A DNA stretch of 64,000 bases, taken from Actinomadura barringtoniae. GTDB lineage: Bacteria > Actinomycetota > Actinomycetes > Streptosporangiales > Streptosporangiaceae. Position numbers and translations under genes: made by a program. The stretch lies in contig NZ_JAGEOJ010000027.1 of assembly GCF_017573505.1 (NCBI RefSeq), forward strand, positions 62,001 to 126,000. The letters are read 5' to 3'. The notes beneath the pieces were generated by a model. It made no database searches. It was given only the letters and a program-made list of their open reading frames with translations, and had not been told where the DNA came from. Positions 16,429-25,100 of this stretch are shown piece after piece. Position 1 is the stretch's first letter. Each line of letters starts with the position of its first letter.

Positions 16429-16569
16429 TCAGGACGTTCGGCGGCGCAGGGTCGCGACCTTGCGGGGGCGTCGTCGGCGGCCCGGGAGTCCTGTGTCTCC
16501 CTCGCCCTGCGCGATCAGCTGCTTCAGCGAACGGGGAACGATTTCCTCGGCGTAGTGCGCGTTCATCAT
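16429..16569 (-). CDS. 46-aa basic protein, second gene of a tiny-gene operon
   Basis: Double ATG at 16569/16566, preceded by AAGGAGAG, a very good ribosome-binding site. The N-terminal half MMNAHYAEEIVPRSLKQLIA is amphipathic. The C-terminal half is extremely basic (GRRRRPRKVATLRRRT) and could bind nucleic acid, or be the core of a processed peptide. It lies 51 bases after the 90-aa gene on the same strand and ahead of a strong hairpin, so it looks like the distal gene of a two-gene transcript. I do not recognise it; a real gene is supported by the start signal, the terminator and protein-like codon use. Confidence 0.65.
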   Translation of the reverse strand: MMNAHYAEEIVPRSLKQLIAQGEGDTGLPGRRRRPRKVATLRRRTS

Positions 16570-16620
16570 GACTCTCCTTGCCTTGGGCGTCGCAGGCGTC
16601 GCGAGGGTCGCGGCGGGCGG

Positions 16621-16893
16621 TCACGCGGCGATCGCGAAGGTGTCAGCGGTCTCGACGGCGTACGCGGCGGTGACCGCGTTGAGCGCCCAGCGCATGCGGG
16701 CGGCGTAGGCCTCGGGGTGGTCGCCGGCCTCCTGAGCGACCGCGGCGATGCAGGTGCCGCAGTCCATGCCGCACGCCGCGAGACGGTCGTCGATGGCGGC
16801 GCGGACCTGGGCGGAGGACGGGGAAACGGAGGCCTGGAGCGGGGTGGTGAAGAGGATCTGGGCCAGTTCGGAGGTGCTCATCGTGGTCGACAT
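16621..16893 (-). CDS. 90-aa cysteine-containing protein, first gene of a tiny-gene operon
   Basis: Start at ATG 16893 with GGAAGAAGG six bases upstream (ATG 16881 also in frame). Residues 25-75 form a compact helical domain, VRAAIDDRLAACGMDCGTC followed by AVAQEAGDHPEAYAARMRWA. Three cysteines in CGMDCGTC could bind a metal or pair. There is no signal peptide. It precedes the basic 46-aa gene. A 31-bp imperfect inverted repeat about 40 bases upstream may be its operator. No function is known to me; it could be a small regulator or belong to a peptide-producing system. Confidence 0.7.
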   Translation of the reverse strand: MSTTMSTSELAQILFTTPLQASVSPSSAQVRAAIDDRLAACGMDCGTCIAAVAQEAGDHPEAYAARMRWALNAVTAAYAVETADTFAIAA

Positions 16894-16933
16894 CGCGGGC
16901 CTTCTTCCTTGGATCGGCTCTACCCTGAGCCTA

Positions 16934-16964
16934 TCAGAACGGAATGCTTTGTTCCACTGTCTGA
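16934..16964 (-). promoter_or_regulatory. imperfect inverted repeat upstream of the tiny-gene operon
   Basis: The arms TCAGA..GGAA and TTCC..TCTGA face each other around a 7-base centre; the outer half-sites are offset by two bases. The site lies about 40 bases upstream of the start at 16893, a normal operator position. This is one of the few AT-richer spots nearby. The regulator is unknown. Confidence 0.35.
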
Positions 16965-17144
16965 GCCGTCGAGTTTCCGCCGGAATCTCGGTGGTTGCTC
17001 TCACGTATGTAGACCGGCACCCCGCCGCGAACTCATCGCCGCATCGCCCCGAATTCCAAGATTTTTCCGAGGCGGCGACGAAGCGGCGGCGAGGGGGCGG
17101 CGAAGCGGCGAGAAGGCGGCGGCGAGTAGGCGGCCGCCCCCACG

Positions 17145-17705
17145 TCAGCCCAGGTCGACGTCCTGATCGACGCGGTCGGGATGCTCGGCCAGGTCCTCCC
17201 AGAAGTCCACGTACGCCTGCTCGTGCAGGATCCCGAGCCGCAGCAGCCGCGCCCGCGGCACGAGCCGCGCCTTGTCGGACGGATCGAGCGCGGCGTGCAA
17301 AGAACGGTAGGTCTCGAGCCAGTGCCGATGCCGTTCCGCCCGCTCCCGGGCGAGCGCGACCACGGCGCCCCCCTCCCCCAGGTCCGCGAAGAAGAGCTTG
17401 AGCTGGGCCGGATCGCGCGTCTCGGGGTCGGCCGCGTGCGGGTCGGTGAGCCAGCGTTCCAGCTCCGCGCGGCCGTCGTCGGTCAGGTGGAAGACGCGGC
17501 GATGCCGTCCGCCCGCCTCCGCCTCCTCGCGCAGCAGCCCCATCTCCGCCAGCCGCGCCGGCACGCGGTACAGCTGCGCGTGCGGGATCGGCCAGAAGTA
17601 GTCGACGGACTCCTCGACCTTGCCCTTCAGCTCGTACGGCGTCATCGGGCCGTGCCGTGCGATCAGGCCGAGCACCACGTACCCCGGCGGGTTCAGATCC
17701 CCCAT
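17145..17705 (-). CDS. PadR-family transcriptional regulator
   Basis: 186 aa. The winged-helix domain covers residues 5-85: YVVLGLIARHGPMTPYELKG, then PIPHAQLYRVPARLAEMGLL and the wing RHRRVFHLTDDGRAEL. A C-terminal helical dimerisation domain (PadR C-terminal, Vir-like type) fills residues 95-175. GGAGGG precedes the ATG at 17705. It is divergent from the NTF2-like gene and the 87-bp gap contains three related 13-bp palindromes. It most likely represses both genes until a ligand binds. Confidence 0.9.
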   Translation of the reverse strand: MGDLNPPGYVVLGLIARHGPMTPYELKGKVEESVDYFWPIPHAQLYRVPARLAEMGLLREEAEAGGRHRRVFHLTDDGRAELERWLTDPHAADPETRDPAQLKLFFADLGEGGAVVALARERAERHRHWLETYRSLHAALDPSDKARLVPRARLLRLGILHEQAYVDFWEDLAEHPDRVDQDVDLG

Positions 17706-17726
17706 GACATCCCTCCCATTGACACC

Positions 17727-17776
17727 GTCTCATTGAGACCATAGCCTCAATCTCATCGAGACCGTATCAATGATAC
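17727..17776. promoter_or_regulatory. operator array between padR-type gene and NTF2-like gene
   Basis: Three 13-bp palindromes: GTCTCATTGAGAC (17727-17739, perfect), ATCTCATCGAGAC (17750-17762, the same site with two changes) and GTATCAATGATAC (17764-17776, perfect). They lie between the two divergent starts and are the natural binding sites for the adjacent PadR regulator. The third ends 16 bases before the start at 17793 and would block that promoter or its ribosome. Confidence 0.6.
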
Positions 17777-17792
17777 TATTTGAGGAGACGGC

Positions 17793-18206
17793 ATGCACGA
17801 GGTCGGTGTGCGAGTGTTCGATGACTGGACCGCGCTGTGGAACCGCGACCTGACCCTGGCCGAGAAGATCATGGCGCCCGAGATCCGGCTCCGGTACGCC
17901 CAGCCGGGCTCGGACGCCTTCGACACCATCCGGCACCCGAAACAGCTCGCCGAGAGGATCGACCAGTTCCACGAGACGCGCCCCAACCTGCGCTACAAGG
18001 CCGAGGGTGAAGCGGTCGTGAACCTCACCATGAGCGACGGCGGGCCGACCGGCCTGGTCACCAGGCCCTACCTCGCCCGCCACGACTACGACGGCAAGCC
18101 GCACGCCATCAGCGGCATCGACATGCTCCGCCTGGAGAACGGCCTCATCGTCGAAGTCTGGTCGGTCTCCGGCGGTCTCGCGGGCCGCGCCTTCTACAAC
18201 GACTGA
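17793..18206 (+). CDS. NTF2-like / SnoaL-like protein
   Basis: 137 aa from ATG 17793, seven bases after GAGGAGA. The fold is inferred from the pattern: an N-terminal helix with FDDWTALWNRDLTLAEKIMA, APEIRLRYAQPG, then a long helix ESIDQ-type segment and a C-terminal sheet with ISGIDMLRLENGLIVEVWSVSGGL. This matches ester cyclase/polyketide cyclase-like and isomerase-like members of the NTF2 superfamily. It is divergently paired with a PadR repressor, a common arrangement for inducible detoxifying proteins. The specific reaction cannot be told. Confidence 0.8.
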   Translation: MHEVGVRVFDDWTALWNRDLTLAEKIMAPEIRLRYAQPGSDAFDTIRHPKQLAERIDQFHETRPNLRYKAEGEAVVNLTMSDGGPTGLVTRPYLARHDYDGKPHAISGIDMLRLENGLIVEVWSVSGGLAGRAFYND

Positions 18207-18231
18207 CCCGGCAACGCCCCACCGCCGCCGC

Positions 18232-18576
18232 CTACAGGGTTTCGAAGTAGGCGGCGGCCACGCGTTTGGGGACGACCATTCGCCAGGCCTCAAGGACGAG
18301 TTCGCGCATCTCCTCCTCGTCCAGCGCGGCGGTACGGGCCTCGACCCAGTTGAAACGCTGGTCGGACACGCTCGGCATCTCGAACTTGGCGGGCTCGGAC
18401 TCGATGAGCGCGGCCCGTTCCTCCTTCGGGAAGGCGAAGCCCATCATGGTCTCGTCCCGCGAGAACGCGACGTAGACGATCTGACCGACCCGGAACTTCA
18501 CCCGGTCGTGAATGAGGTGCTCAGTGCTGCGCGGCAGCGGTCCCGCCACCCGCCGGACATCGTCGACCGTGACCAT
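18232..18576 (-). CDS. MmcQ/YjbR-family protein
   Basis: 114 aa, the usual length. The motifs VTVDDVRRVAGPLPRSTEHL, FRVGQIVYVAFSRDETMMGF, MPSVSDQRFNWVEARTAAL and ELVLEAWRMVVPKRVAAAYF match the CyaY-like-fold YjbR proteins. These are annotated as DNA-binding on structural grounds; the true role is not established. It stands alone, divergent from the conflict locus that follows. Confidence 0.88.
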   Translation of the reverse strand: MVTVDDVRRVAGPLPRSTEHLIHDRVKFRVGQIVYVAFSRDETMMGFAFPKEERAALIESEPAKFEMPSVSDQRFNWVEARTAALDEEEMRELVLEAWRMVVPKRVAAAYFETL

Positions 18577-18695
18577 GAGCGATTATCCCCATCCTCTCGG
18601 CGCACGCTGGTCGATCTTGTTAGATTGCGAGACAAAAGAGCGCGACAATGGGCCTGACAAAAAGACAAGGGCGACGGACGGGGATGGGGAACGCG

Positions 18696-19046
18696 GTGAC
18701 CGAACTCGTGCGCTGGGAGTCCGAACACGGGCCCGTGGTCGTCGAGATGGACGACACCGACGCGGGCTTTGAAATGGTGTCCCGCGTCGACGACGTCATG
18801 AACGAGTCCAGGAAACGGCTCGAGGACGCGATGGAGGGCGTGCGCGGCATGGCCGAGTCCGCGCTCGACGCGCTGCGGGACGTCTCGGTCACCCCCGACA
18901 CGATCGAGCTGGAGTTCGGACTGAAGCTGAACGTCGCGGCCGGGGCGGTGATCGCCAGGACCGCCCTCGAAGGCCAGGTCAAGGTGCGGGTCGTCTGGTC
19001 GGGTGCGGCGGTCGAGGCGGCCCCGGGCGACGACGACGAGGAGTGA
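18696..19046 (+). CDS. trypsin-co-occurring small protein (CU044_2847 / Trypco1 family)
   Basis: 116 aa from GTG 18696 (GGGGA five bases upstream; ATG 18648 or 18684 would add 4-16 residues). The pattern VTELVRWESEHGPVVVEMDD, a central helix VDDVMNESRKRLEDAMEGVRG, then TPDTIELEFGLKLNVAAGAVIA and VKVRVVWSG is typical of the family named for co-occurring with trypsin-like proteases in conflict systems. It ends 7 bases before the protease start, so the two are one transcript. It may be the substrate, inhibitor or target-recognition partner of the protease; this is inference. Confidence 0.85.
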   Translation: MTELVRWESEHGPVVVEMDDTDAGFEMVSRVDDVMNESRKRLEDAMEGVRGMAESALDALRDVSVTPDTIELEFGLKLNVAAGAVIARTALEGQVKVRVVWSGAAVEAAPGDDDEE

Positions 19047-19053
19047 CCTCGCC

Positions 19054-21114
19054 GTGCCGAACCTGATGTGGCGCGCCAGGGTCCGCGGCCCTTCCGGTGA
19101 AGACGCCACCGGCGGCGCCGGCGGCGGAGGCGGCCCGGGCGGCGGCGGCGCAGGCGGCCTGGGCGGCGGAGGCGGCCTAGGCGGCGCAGGCGGCCCGGGC
19201 GGCGGTGCCACGGGCGCGGGGTTTCTCGTACGGCATGGCACGGTGCTGACCTGCGCACACGTCGTTCAGGGGCTGGACGAGGTGCTGGTCGACTTCCCCG
19301 AACTCCCCGCCGAGCGCGGTACGGGTCTGACGGCTCGGGTGGAACGTCCCACCGACTGGCGAGCGCAGGGCGACGACGGCGACGTGGCGGTGCTGGTGCT
19401 CGACGAGCCGCCCGCCATGTATCCCGCGCGCTTCATCGCACCGGCCGAGCTCGCCCGCCCGGTGCCGTCCGCGCCCGACAACCCGATGGGGCTGCACACG
19501 TTCGCGACCTACGGGTTCCCGAACCGCCGCGAGGCGTTCGGGCGGCACGCGAGCGTCCGCTGCGGGCCGCACATGTCGCTGCGCGACGAGTGGTGGCAGC
19601 TCGAGACGGTCTCCACCGAGCCGATCACCAAGGGGTACAGCGGCGCGGCGGTGTACGACCCGGGCACCGGTGAGATCGCCGGGATGGTCACCGAGGCCGA
19701 CCGTACGACCGGCACCGCCAAGATGCTGCCGGTCACCTCGTTGCGCCGCCACGTCGAGGACCTGAACGACCTGCTGCCGCTGGGCTGGCTCACCGCCAAG
19801 GCGCGCCAGGACCTGCGGCTGCTGCTCACCGGCATGCGGTTCACCGCGCCGCTGGAGGCGGAGGTCGCCGAGATCACCGGCCGGCACGGGGCCGCCTCGT
19901 TCCGGTCGGCGTGGCACTCGGCCTGGTACATCGCCGAGGGCTGGTCGCCCGAACGCCTCGGCCATTATCTGAACGCGCTGCAGCGCTACATGCCCGAGCA
20001 CACCGCGCGCCGGTTGGAAGCCTGGACGCGCCAGTACGTGGGCACCGCGTCCCTCGCCTCGTTCGCGCCGTACGCCCCCGCCCCAGCACCCGGCCCCACG
20101 CCCAGCCCGGCGCCCGGCCCCGCGCCCAGCCCGGCGCCCGGCCCCGCGCCCGCGCCGCCTCACGTTCCGGCGCCGCCGCCGCTGCCTCCGTACGACCCGT
20201 ACGACTCGTCCTCGACCGCGCCCGATCTGCCCCTGCCGCCCGAACACTGGCCAACGCCACCGGCCCCAACACCAGCGCCGGCGCCGCCTGCGCCCATGCC
20301 GGTGCCTGCCCCGGGGCCTGCGCCGCTGGGGCGGCTTGGGCCCGCTTCGGTGATCGTACGGCTGGAACGGCTCACCCACGGCGATCTCGATCTGACCGTG
20401 CACACCTGGATCGACGGCGCCGAGGGTCCGGCACAGCCGACCGTACGGGTGACCAAGGACAAGGTGCGCGCGGCCGTGGAGGAGGCGGTGGCCGAGGCGA
20501 GCCGCGCGGTCGTCGGCCGCGACTGGATGATCGAGTTCGCGGTCCCCGAGGGCTGGCTGCACACGCCGTTCGAAGAGTGGTACATCGACCGCGCCAACCG
20601 CATCCCGATGAGCATGTATCCGGTCGTGGTGCGGGACGTGGAACGCCTGCGCCCGCATTCGATCCGGCGTGACCTCGCCCATCGCCGCTGGCGGCTGCTG
20701 CTGGAACGCGGCCGCAGCGAGCCGCAGCCGATCGAGTGCGACCGGCCGCCCGCGAGCAGGGCGTTCCAGGACTGGCTGACCGCGCACGGCGACCACTGCG
20801 TGCTGGTGTACGGGACGCGCCCCGCCAAAGGCTGGCTGACCGCCGCGCTCAACACCGGCGTCCCCATCATGCTGTGGCCGCGTTCACGCTGCACCGGACC
20901 GCCGCACGACACCTGCCCCGGCCATCTCCTCCGGACGGCGCTCACCGAGGCCGTTCAGGAACGCGATCCGCAGGAGCTGCCCGCGCTGGCGTTGAAGCTG
21001 CGCGGCGAGGCGCTGGCCGCGCCGCGGGAGGAACCGCACTGCGGCCGCGATCTCACGCTCCTGTGGGACGATCCGTCCCGGCTGCCCGACCCCCCGCTCG
21101 CCATGGAGGTATGA
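19054..21114 (+). CDS. trypsin-like serine protease with helical module and VMAP-C-like C-terminus
   Basis: 686 aa from GTG 19054; ATG 19066 is possible. After 17 residues comes a Gly-rich stretch of about 33, then the protease. Its triad is His69 (VLTCAHVVQG), Asp110 (GDDGDVAVLVL) and Ser196 (TKGYSGAAV), so it should be active. No signal peptide is seen, so it acts in the cytoplasm. Residues about 250-330 form a helical module like effector-associated domains. A Pro/Ala linker leads to a 250-residue C-terminal region from ASVIVRLERL, containing DWMIEFAVPEGWL and PFEEWYIDRANRIPM, typical of VMAP-C. This is the likely effector of the locus. Confidence 0.85.
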   Translation: MPNLMWRARVRGPSGEDATGGAGGGGGPGGGGAGGLGGGGGLGGAGGPGGGATGAGFLVRHGTVLTCAHVVQGLDEVLVDFPELPAERGTGLTARVERPTDWRAQGDDGDVAVLVLDEPPAMYPARFIAPAELARPVPSAPDNPMGLHTFATYGFPNRREAFGRHASVRCGPHMSLRDEWWQLETVSTEPITKGYSGAAVYDPGTGEIAGMVTEADRTTGTAKMLPVTSLRRHVEDLNDLLPLGWLTAKARQDLRLLLTGMRFTAPLEAEVAEITGRHGAASFRSAWHSAWYIAEGWSPERLGHYLNALQRYMPEHTARRLEAWTRQYVGTASLASFAPYAPAPAPGPTPSPAPGPAPSPAPGPAPAPPHVPAPPPLPPYDPYDSSSTAPDLPLPPEHWPTPPAPTPAPAPPAPMPVPAPGPAPLGRLGPASVIVRLERLTHGDLDLTVHTWIDGAEGPAQPTVRVTKDKVRAAVEEAVAEASRAVVGRDWMIEFAVPEGWLHTPFEEWYIDRANRIPMSMYPVVVRDVERLRPHSIRRDLAHRRWRLLLERGRSEPQPIECDRPPASRAFQDWLTAHGDHCVLVYGTRPAKGWLTAALNTGVPIMLWPRSRCTGPPHDTCPGHLLRTALTEAVQERDPQELPALALKLRGEALAAPREEPHCGRDLTLLWDDPSRLPDPPLAMEV
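19105..19206. repeat. GGC-rich repeat coding a polyglycine linker
   Basis: Repeated GGCGGCGGAGGCGGC-type units, with CCG, GCA and CTG interruptions, encode about 33 residues that are nearly all Gly, with some Ala, Pro and Leu. The repeat sits immediately before the protease domain. It is a slippage-prone tract that could vary in length between strains. Confidence 0.8.
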
Positions 21115-21115
21115 C

Positions 21116-22117
21116 GTGCCCGACTGGCTGCTCTACACAGGGAGCCGCGTCCCGCACGACGGCATCGACCGGCTGCCAGAGCCTCCTCCCTGGCGCGCGT
21201 TCAGCGGCGGACCGGCGGTGGCGCCTCCCCCGGCCGACGCGGGCAACCCGCACCGGGCGACCACCTACCGGCCCTCCGACGACGCCGTTCAGCAGGTGAA
21301 CGCGGCGCTCTACCTGCGCCGCCCGCTGCTGGTGACCGGCCCGCCCGGCACCGGGAAGTCGACGCTGGCGTACGCGGTCGCGCACGAGCTCGGGCTCGGC
21401 CGCGTGCTGCACTGGCCCATCACCAGCCGTACGGCGCTGCGCGACGGCCTCTACCAGTACGACCCGCTGACCCGCCTCTACGACGCCAACCGCGACGGCC
21501 GCGCCGTCTCCGCCAGCCGCGCCATCCCCGCCGGGGACGACGAGGACATCGGCCGCTACCTGCGGCTCGGGCCGCTCGGTACCGCGATGCTGCCGTACAA
21601 CCGGCCGCGGGTGCTGCTCATCGACGAGATCGACAAGAGCGACATCGACCTGCCCAACGACCTGCTCACCATCTTCGAGGAGGGCGAGTACGAGGTCGCC
21701 GAGCTGGTCCGCCGCGCCGACCGGGAGCCGCAGGCCGCGGTGATGACCGCCGACGGTGAACGGGTGCCGATCGAACGCGGGGCCGTCCGCTGCCGCGCGT
21801 TCCCGTTCGTGGTCATGACCAGCAACGGCGAACGCGAGTTCCCGCCCGCGTTCCTCCGCCGCTGCGTCACCGTGCGGCTCCGCCAGCCCGCCACCGAGGA
21901 GGAGCTGGCTGCGATCGTCCGCCAGCACCTGGGCGACCTGGCAGACGAGAGCGACGACGTGATCCGCCGGTTCTTCGAGCGTTCCGGCTCCGGCGCGCTC
22001 GCCACCGACCAGCTGCTGAACGCCGTCTACATGATCCGGCACGCCGACGCCGCCGACCGGCAGGAGCTGGCCGACCGCATCATGCCCTACCTCAGCGGCG
22101 TCGCCGATGACGATTGA
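21116..22117 (+). CDS. MoxR-type AAA+ ATPase (VMAP-M component)
   Basis: 333 aa from GTG 21116, just after the protease stop; GGAGGT lies within the end of that gene. The AAA+ motifs are complete: Walker A TGPPGTGKST, Walker B VLLIDEIDKSD, sensor 1 VVMTSNGEREFPPAF with the following FLRRC arginine. The domain order is that of MoxR/RavA-type ATPases, which work with vWA proteins as remodelling pairs. Its last 11 bases overlap the start of the vWA gene, so the two are coupled. It likely supplies ATP-dependent control over the protease or its partner. Confidence 0.9.
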   Translation: MPDWLLYTGSRVPHDGIDRLPEPPPWRAFSGGPAVAPPPADAGNPHRATTYRPSDDAVQQVNAALYLRRPLLVTGPPGTGKSTLAYAVAHELGLGRVLHWPITSRTALRDGLYQYDPLTRLYDANRDGRAVSASRAIPAGDDEDIGRYLRLGPLGTAMLPYNRPRVLLIDEIDKSDIDLPNDLLTIFEEGEYEVAELVRRADREPQAAVMTADGERVPIERGAVRCRAFPFVVMTSNGEREFPPAFLRRCVTVRLRQPATEEELAAIVRQHLGDLADESDDVIRRFFERSGSGALATDQLLNAVYMIRHADAADRQELADRIMPYLSGVADDD

Positions 22118-25100
22118 CCGCCTCCGCGAGATCCTGACCGCGACCGGCCCGCCCGAAGGCACCGGCACCGCAGCCGCACCGGTCGACGCCCTCCAGCTCA
22201 GCGAAATGCTGTGGCTCGCCTGCCAGATCACTCCCGAGGAACCGCCCGAAGAGGCGGACCACGACGCTCCGGGGGATCTGGAGGACCCGGACGAGGGCGA
22301 CGAGCCGCCGCAGCCCACGGCCGACCCCGAACCGCAGGCCCGGCCGCCGTCGCCACGGCCGCCACGCATCCCCGTTCATCCGGAAGCGCTGGACGACGCG
22401 TCCGGGCCCACGCCCGTCGCGATCTCGATCATGGTGCCGACCGCGCCGATGCTGTCCGACCCGCGCGCCCTCCAGCGCGCGCTGCGTCCCCTCAAGCGGC
22501 GCGTGCCCTCGCGGTCGTTGCAGCGGCTGGACGAGGAGGCCACCGCCGCGCGCATCGCCGACACCGGCCTGTGGATCCCCCGGCTCGTCCCCGAACCCGA
22601 ACGCTGGCTGGGCCTCGACCTCGTCGTCGACACCGGCCCGTCGATGACGATGTGGCGGCCGCTCGCCGACGAGATGACCGAGGCGCTGCTGCGCCAGGGC
22701 GCCTTCACCGACGTACGCGTGACCTACCTCCATCCGTCGGGCGCCGTGAGCGCCGCGCCCGACGCCGCCCCGCGCAGTCCCGCGACGCTCATCGATCCGA
22801 CCGGTCGGCGGGCCGTTCTGGTCCTCAGCGACTGCTCAGGACCGCACTGGTGGACCGGCCGCGCGGGCCGTTCCGTACGACGCTGGGCGTCCGCGAGCCC
22901 GACGGCGATCCTCCAGCCGCTCCCCGAACGCCTCTGGCGCCGCACCGCCGCCCCCGCCTTCCCCGGAACGGCACGACTCCCCCGGCCCGCCGCGCCCAAC
23001 ACCGAACTGCGCTTCGACCCGTACGACGGCACCGCCGACTGGGGCATCCCGGTACCGGTGCTGGAGATCGAGCCCGGCTGGCTCGCCGGCTGGGCGGACC
23101 TGGTCGCCGGAGCGGGCCCACGCCCGGCCGCCGTCACCATGCTCTCCGCCGGGACCCGTTCCGCTCCCGTAAGGCGCGAACACGAACTGCCCGTGGACGA
23201 ACGCGTACGCCGCTTCCTGGCCGCCGCCTCGCCCGGGGCCTGCGAGCTGGCGGCGCACATCGCCGTCTCCGTACCGTCCCTGCCGGTCATGCGGCTGATC
23301 CAGCAGCGCGTCCTCGGCGGCGCAGGTCCGAGCCCGCTCGCCGAGGTGCTGCTCAGCGGCCTGCTCCGCCCGGTCGGCGGTACGGCCGGAGACCGCTACG
23401 AGTTCGTGCCCGGGGCCCGCCAAGCCCTCCTGGACACCCTGCCGCGCCCCGAGGGCCTGCACACCCTCCACACCCTTGAGCTGGTCTCCGCCGAGATCGA
23501 ACGCCGCGCCACGTTCGGCGGCGAACGCTTCCCCGGCGTGATCCCCTTGGCCGTGGGCTCCCGCACGGCCGCCCGCGCCGCCACGCTCGGCTGGGGCCCG
23601 TTCGCCCTCGTCAACCCCGAGGCCCGCCGCCTCCTCCTACCGCCGGCCCCGGCCCCGGCTCCTCCAATAACGCCCGCACTTGAAGCCGCAGGCCAGTGGG
23701 CATCAGGCGGTCCGCAAGCGCAGGGCCCAGCTCAACCCCTGCCACCCCAGCCCCAGACGCCCGCACCCCTTCCGTACCAACCTGGGCCGTATCAACAAGC
23801 CCAACAGGGGCCGACCGCGAAGCCGCGGCCGCGGACCTACGACGAGGCGGCTCCGTCCTCCGGTCCGGGTTTCTTCCAGCGCCTGGGCCGAGGCATCGGC
23901 CGATTCTTCGGGACCGGCCGCACCGAGCAGCGACCACCACCGCAGGGCGAGCAATCCGCTCCGTCCGCGCGGCGCATCATGGTGGCCAGCGTCGACGGAT
24001 ATGTCGGCAGGTCGACGCTCACCGCGCTCCTCGCAGACGCCCTCTCAGGGGGCGACCACGGACGCGTCCTCGCCGTCGATGCCTCAAGCTCCGCTCCCCT
24101 CACCCGACGGCTCGGCCTCACGGCGAAGGCGGCCCTGCCGGACCTTCGCCTCAATAAGCCCCGCAGCTTTGAAGAGGCTGAGCGGTTCGTGACCCGCATC
24201 GGCACGGGTCCGGGTCATTGGGCGCTCCCCAGCTACCCCGGCGCAGCCCGGCTCGGCACGGTCTGGACGGCCGTCGACGCGCTCAGCGAGGTCTTCGGGG
24301 TCGCGATCGCCGACTGCGACTCCGCGCTCTTCGACGACCCGCGCGTCGGTCCCCTCGCAGAGGCCGAGGCTCTCGTGCTGGTCGGACAGTACGCCTCCGG
24401 GAGCGCGCTCGGGCTGGTCAACCATCTTGAGCTGCTCGAAGCCGCGGGGGTGTCCATCCGTACGGTCGTCGTCCTCGTCGGCGCACCCGGCCGCACCGAA
24501 GCCGAGTTCGACGAGGCCCGCCGTTCGCTCGCCACCTTCGACGTGGCCGTCGAGCACCTCCCGTTCGATGAGCACCTGGCCGCGAACGGCACGCCCGCCA
24601 CACGCTTCCTCAGCAGAACCACTCGCCGGTCGGTCGAGAGGATCGCGCGCGCCGCTCTCGACGAACCGTCGTTCGCCGATGCGGAATTCGAGGCGCCGGA
24701 AGAACTCCCGGAGGCGCCAGACCTCTTGCGGCTGCTCGGTAATCCGGGGGCCGCCGAGATCCGCGCCGGCTGGCGGCGTCCCGCCGGTGAATGGCCGCCG
24801 GTGCCGATCGGGTCGGACGAACACGGCGGACCGATGACGCTCGACCTTCTGGGCGGCCTTCGTGGCGCCCACGGCATGGTCATCGGAACGCGTAACTCGG
24901 GGCGCAGGGAACTGCTCGGCACGATCGTCGCCGCACTGGCGCTCCGCTACTCGCCGCAGGCCGTCACGTTCGTCCTCGCCGACCCGGGAGGCGGTGCCGC
25001 GTTCAGGGACGTGGCCACGCTGCCCCACGTCGCGGCCGCACTGACGGTCCTTGAGAGCGAGCCTTCCCTCACCCGCCCCCTGGCGGACGCGCTCCGCGCG

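Noticed and set aside
16938..16955. LexA/SOS box at the inverted repeat before the tiny-gene operon
   Set aside because: GGAA-N7-TTCC does not match the actinobacterial TCGAAC-N4-GTTCGA consensus, so I left it as an unassigned operator.
19177..20796. A 539-aa antisense frame over the protease gene
   Set aside because: Arg/Gly/Val-rich antisense frame with no domain; the plus strand has an intact trypsin triad and VMAP-C-like tail.
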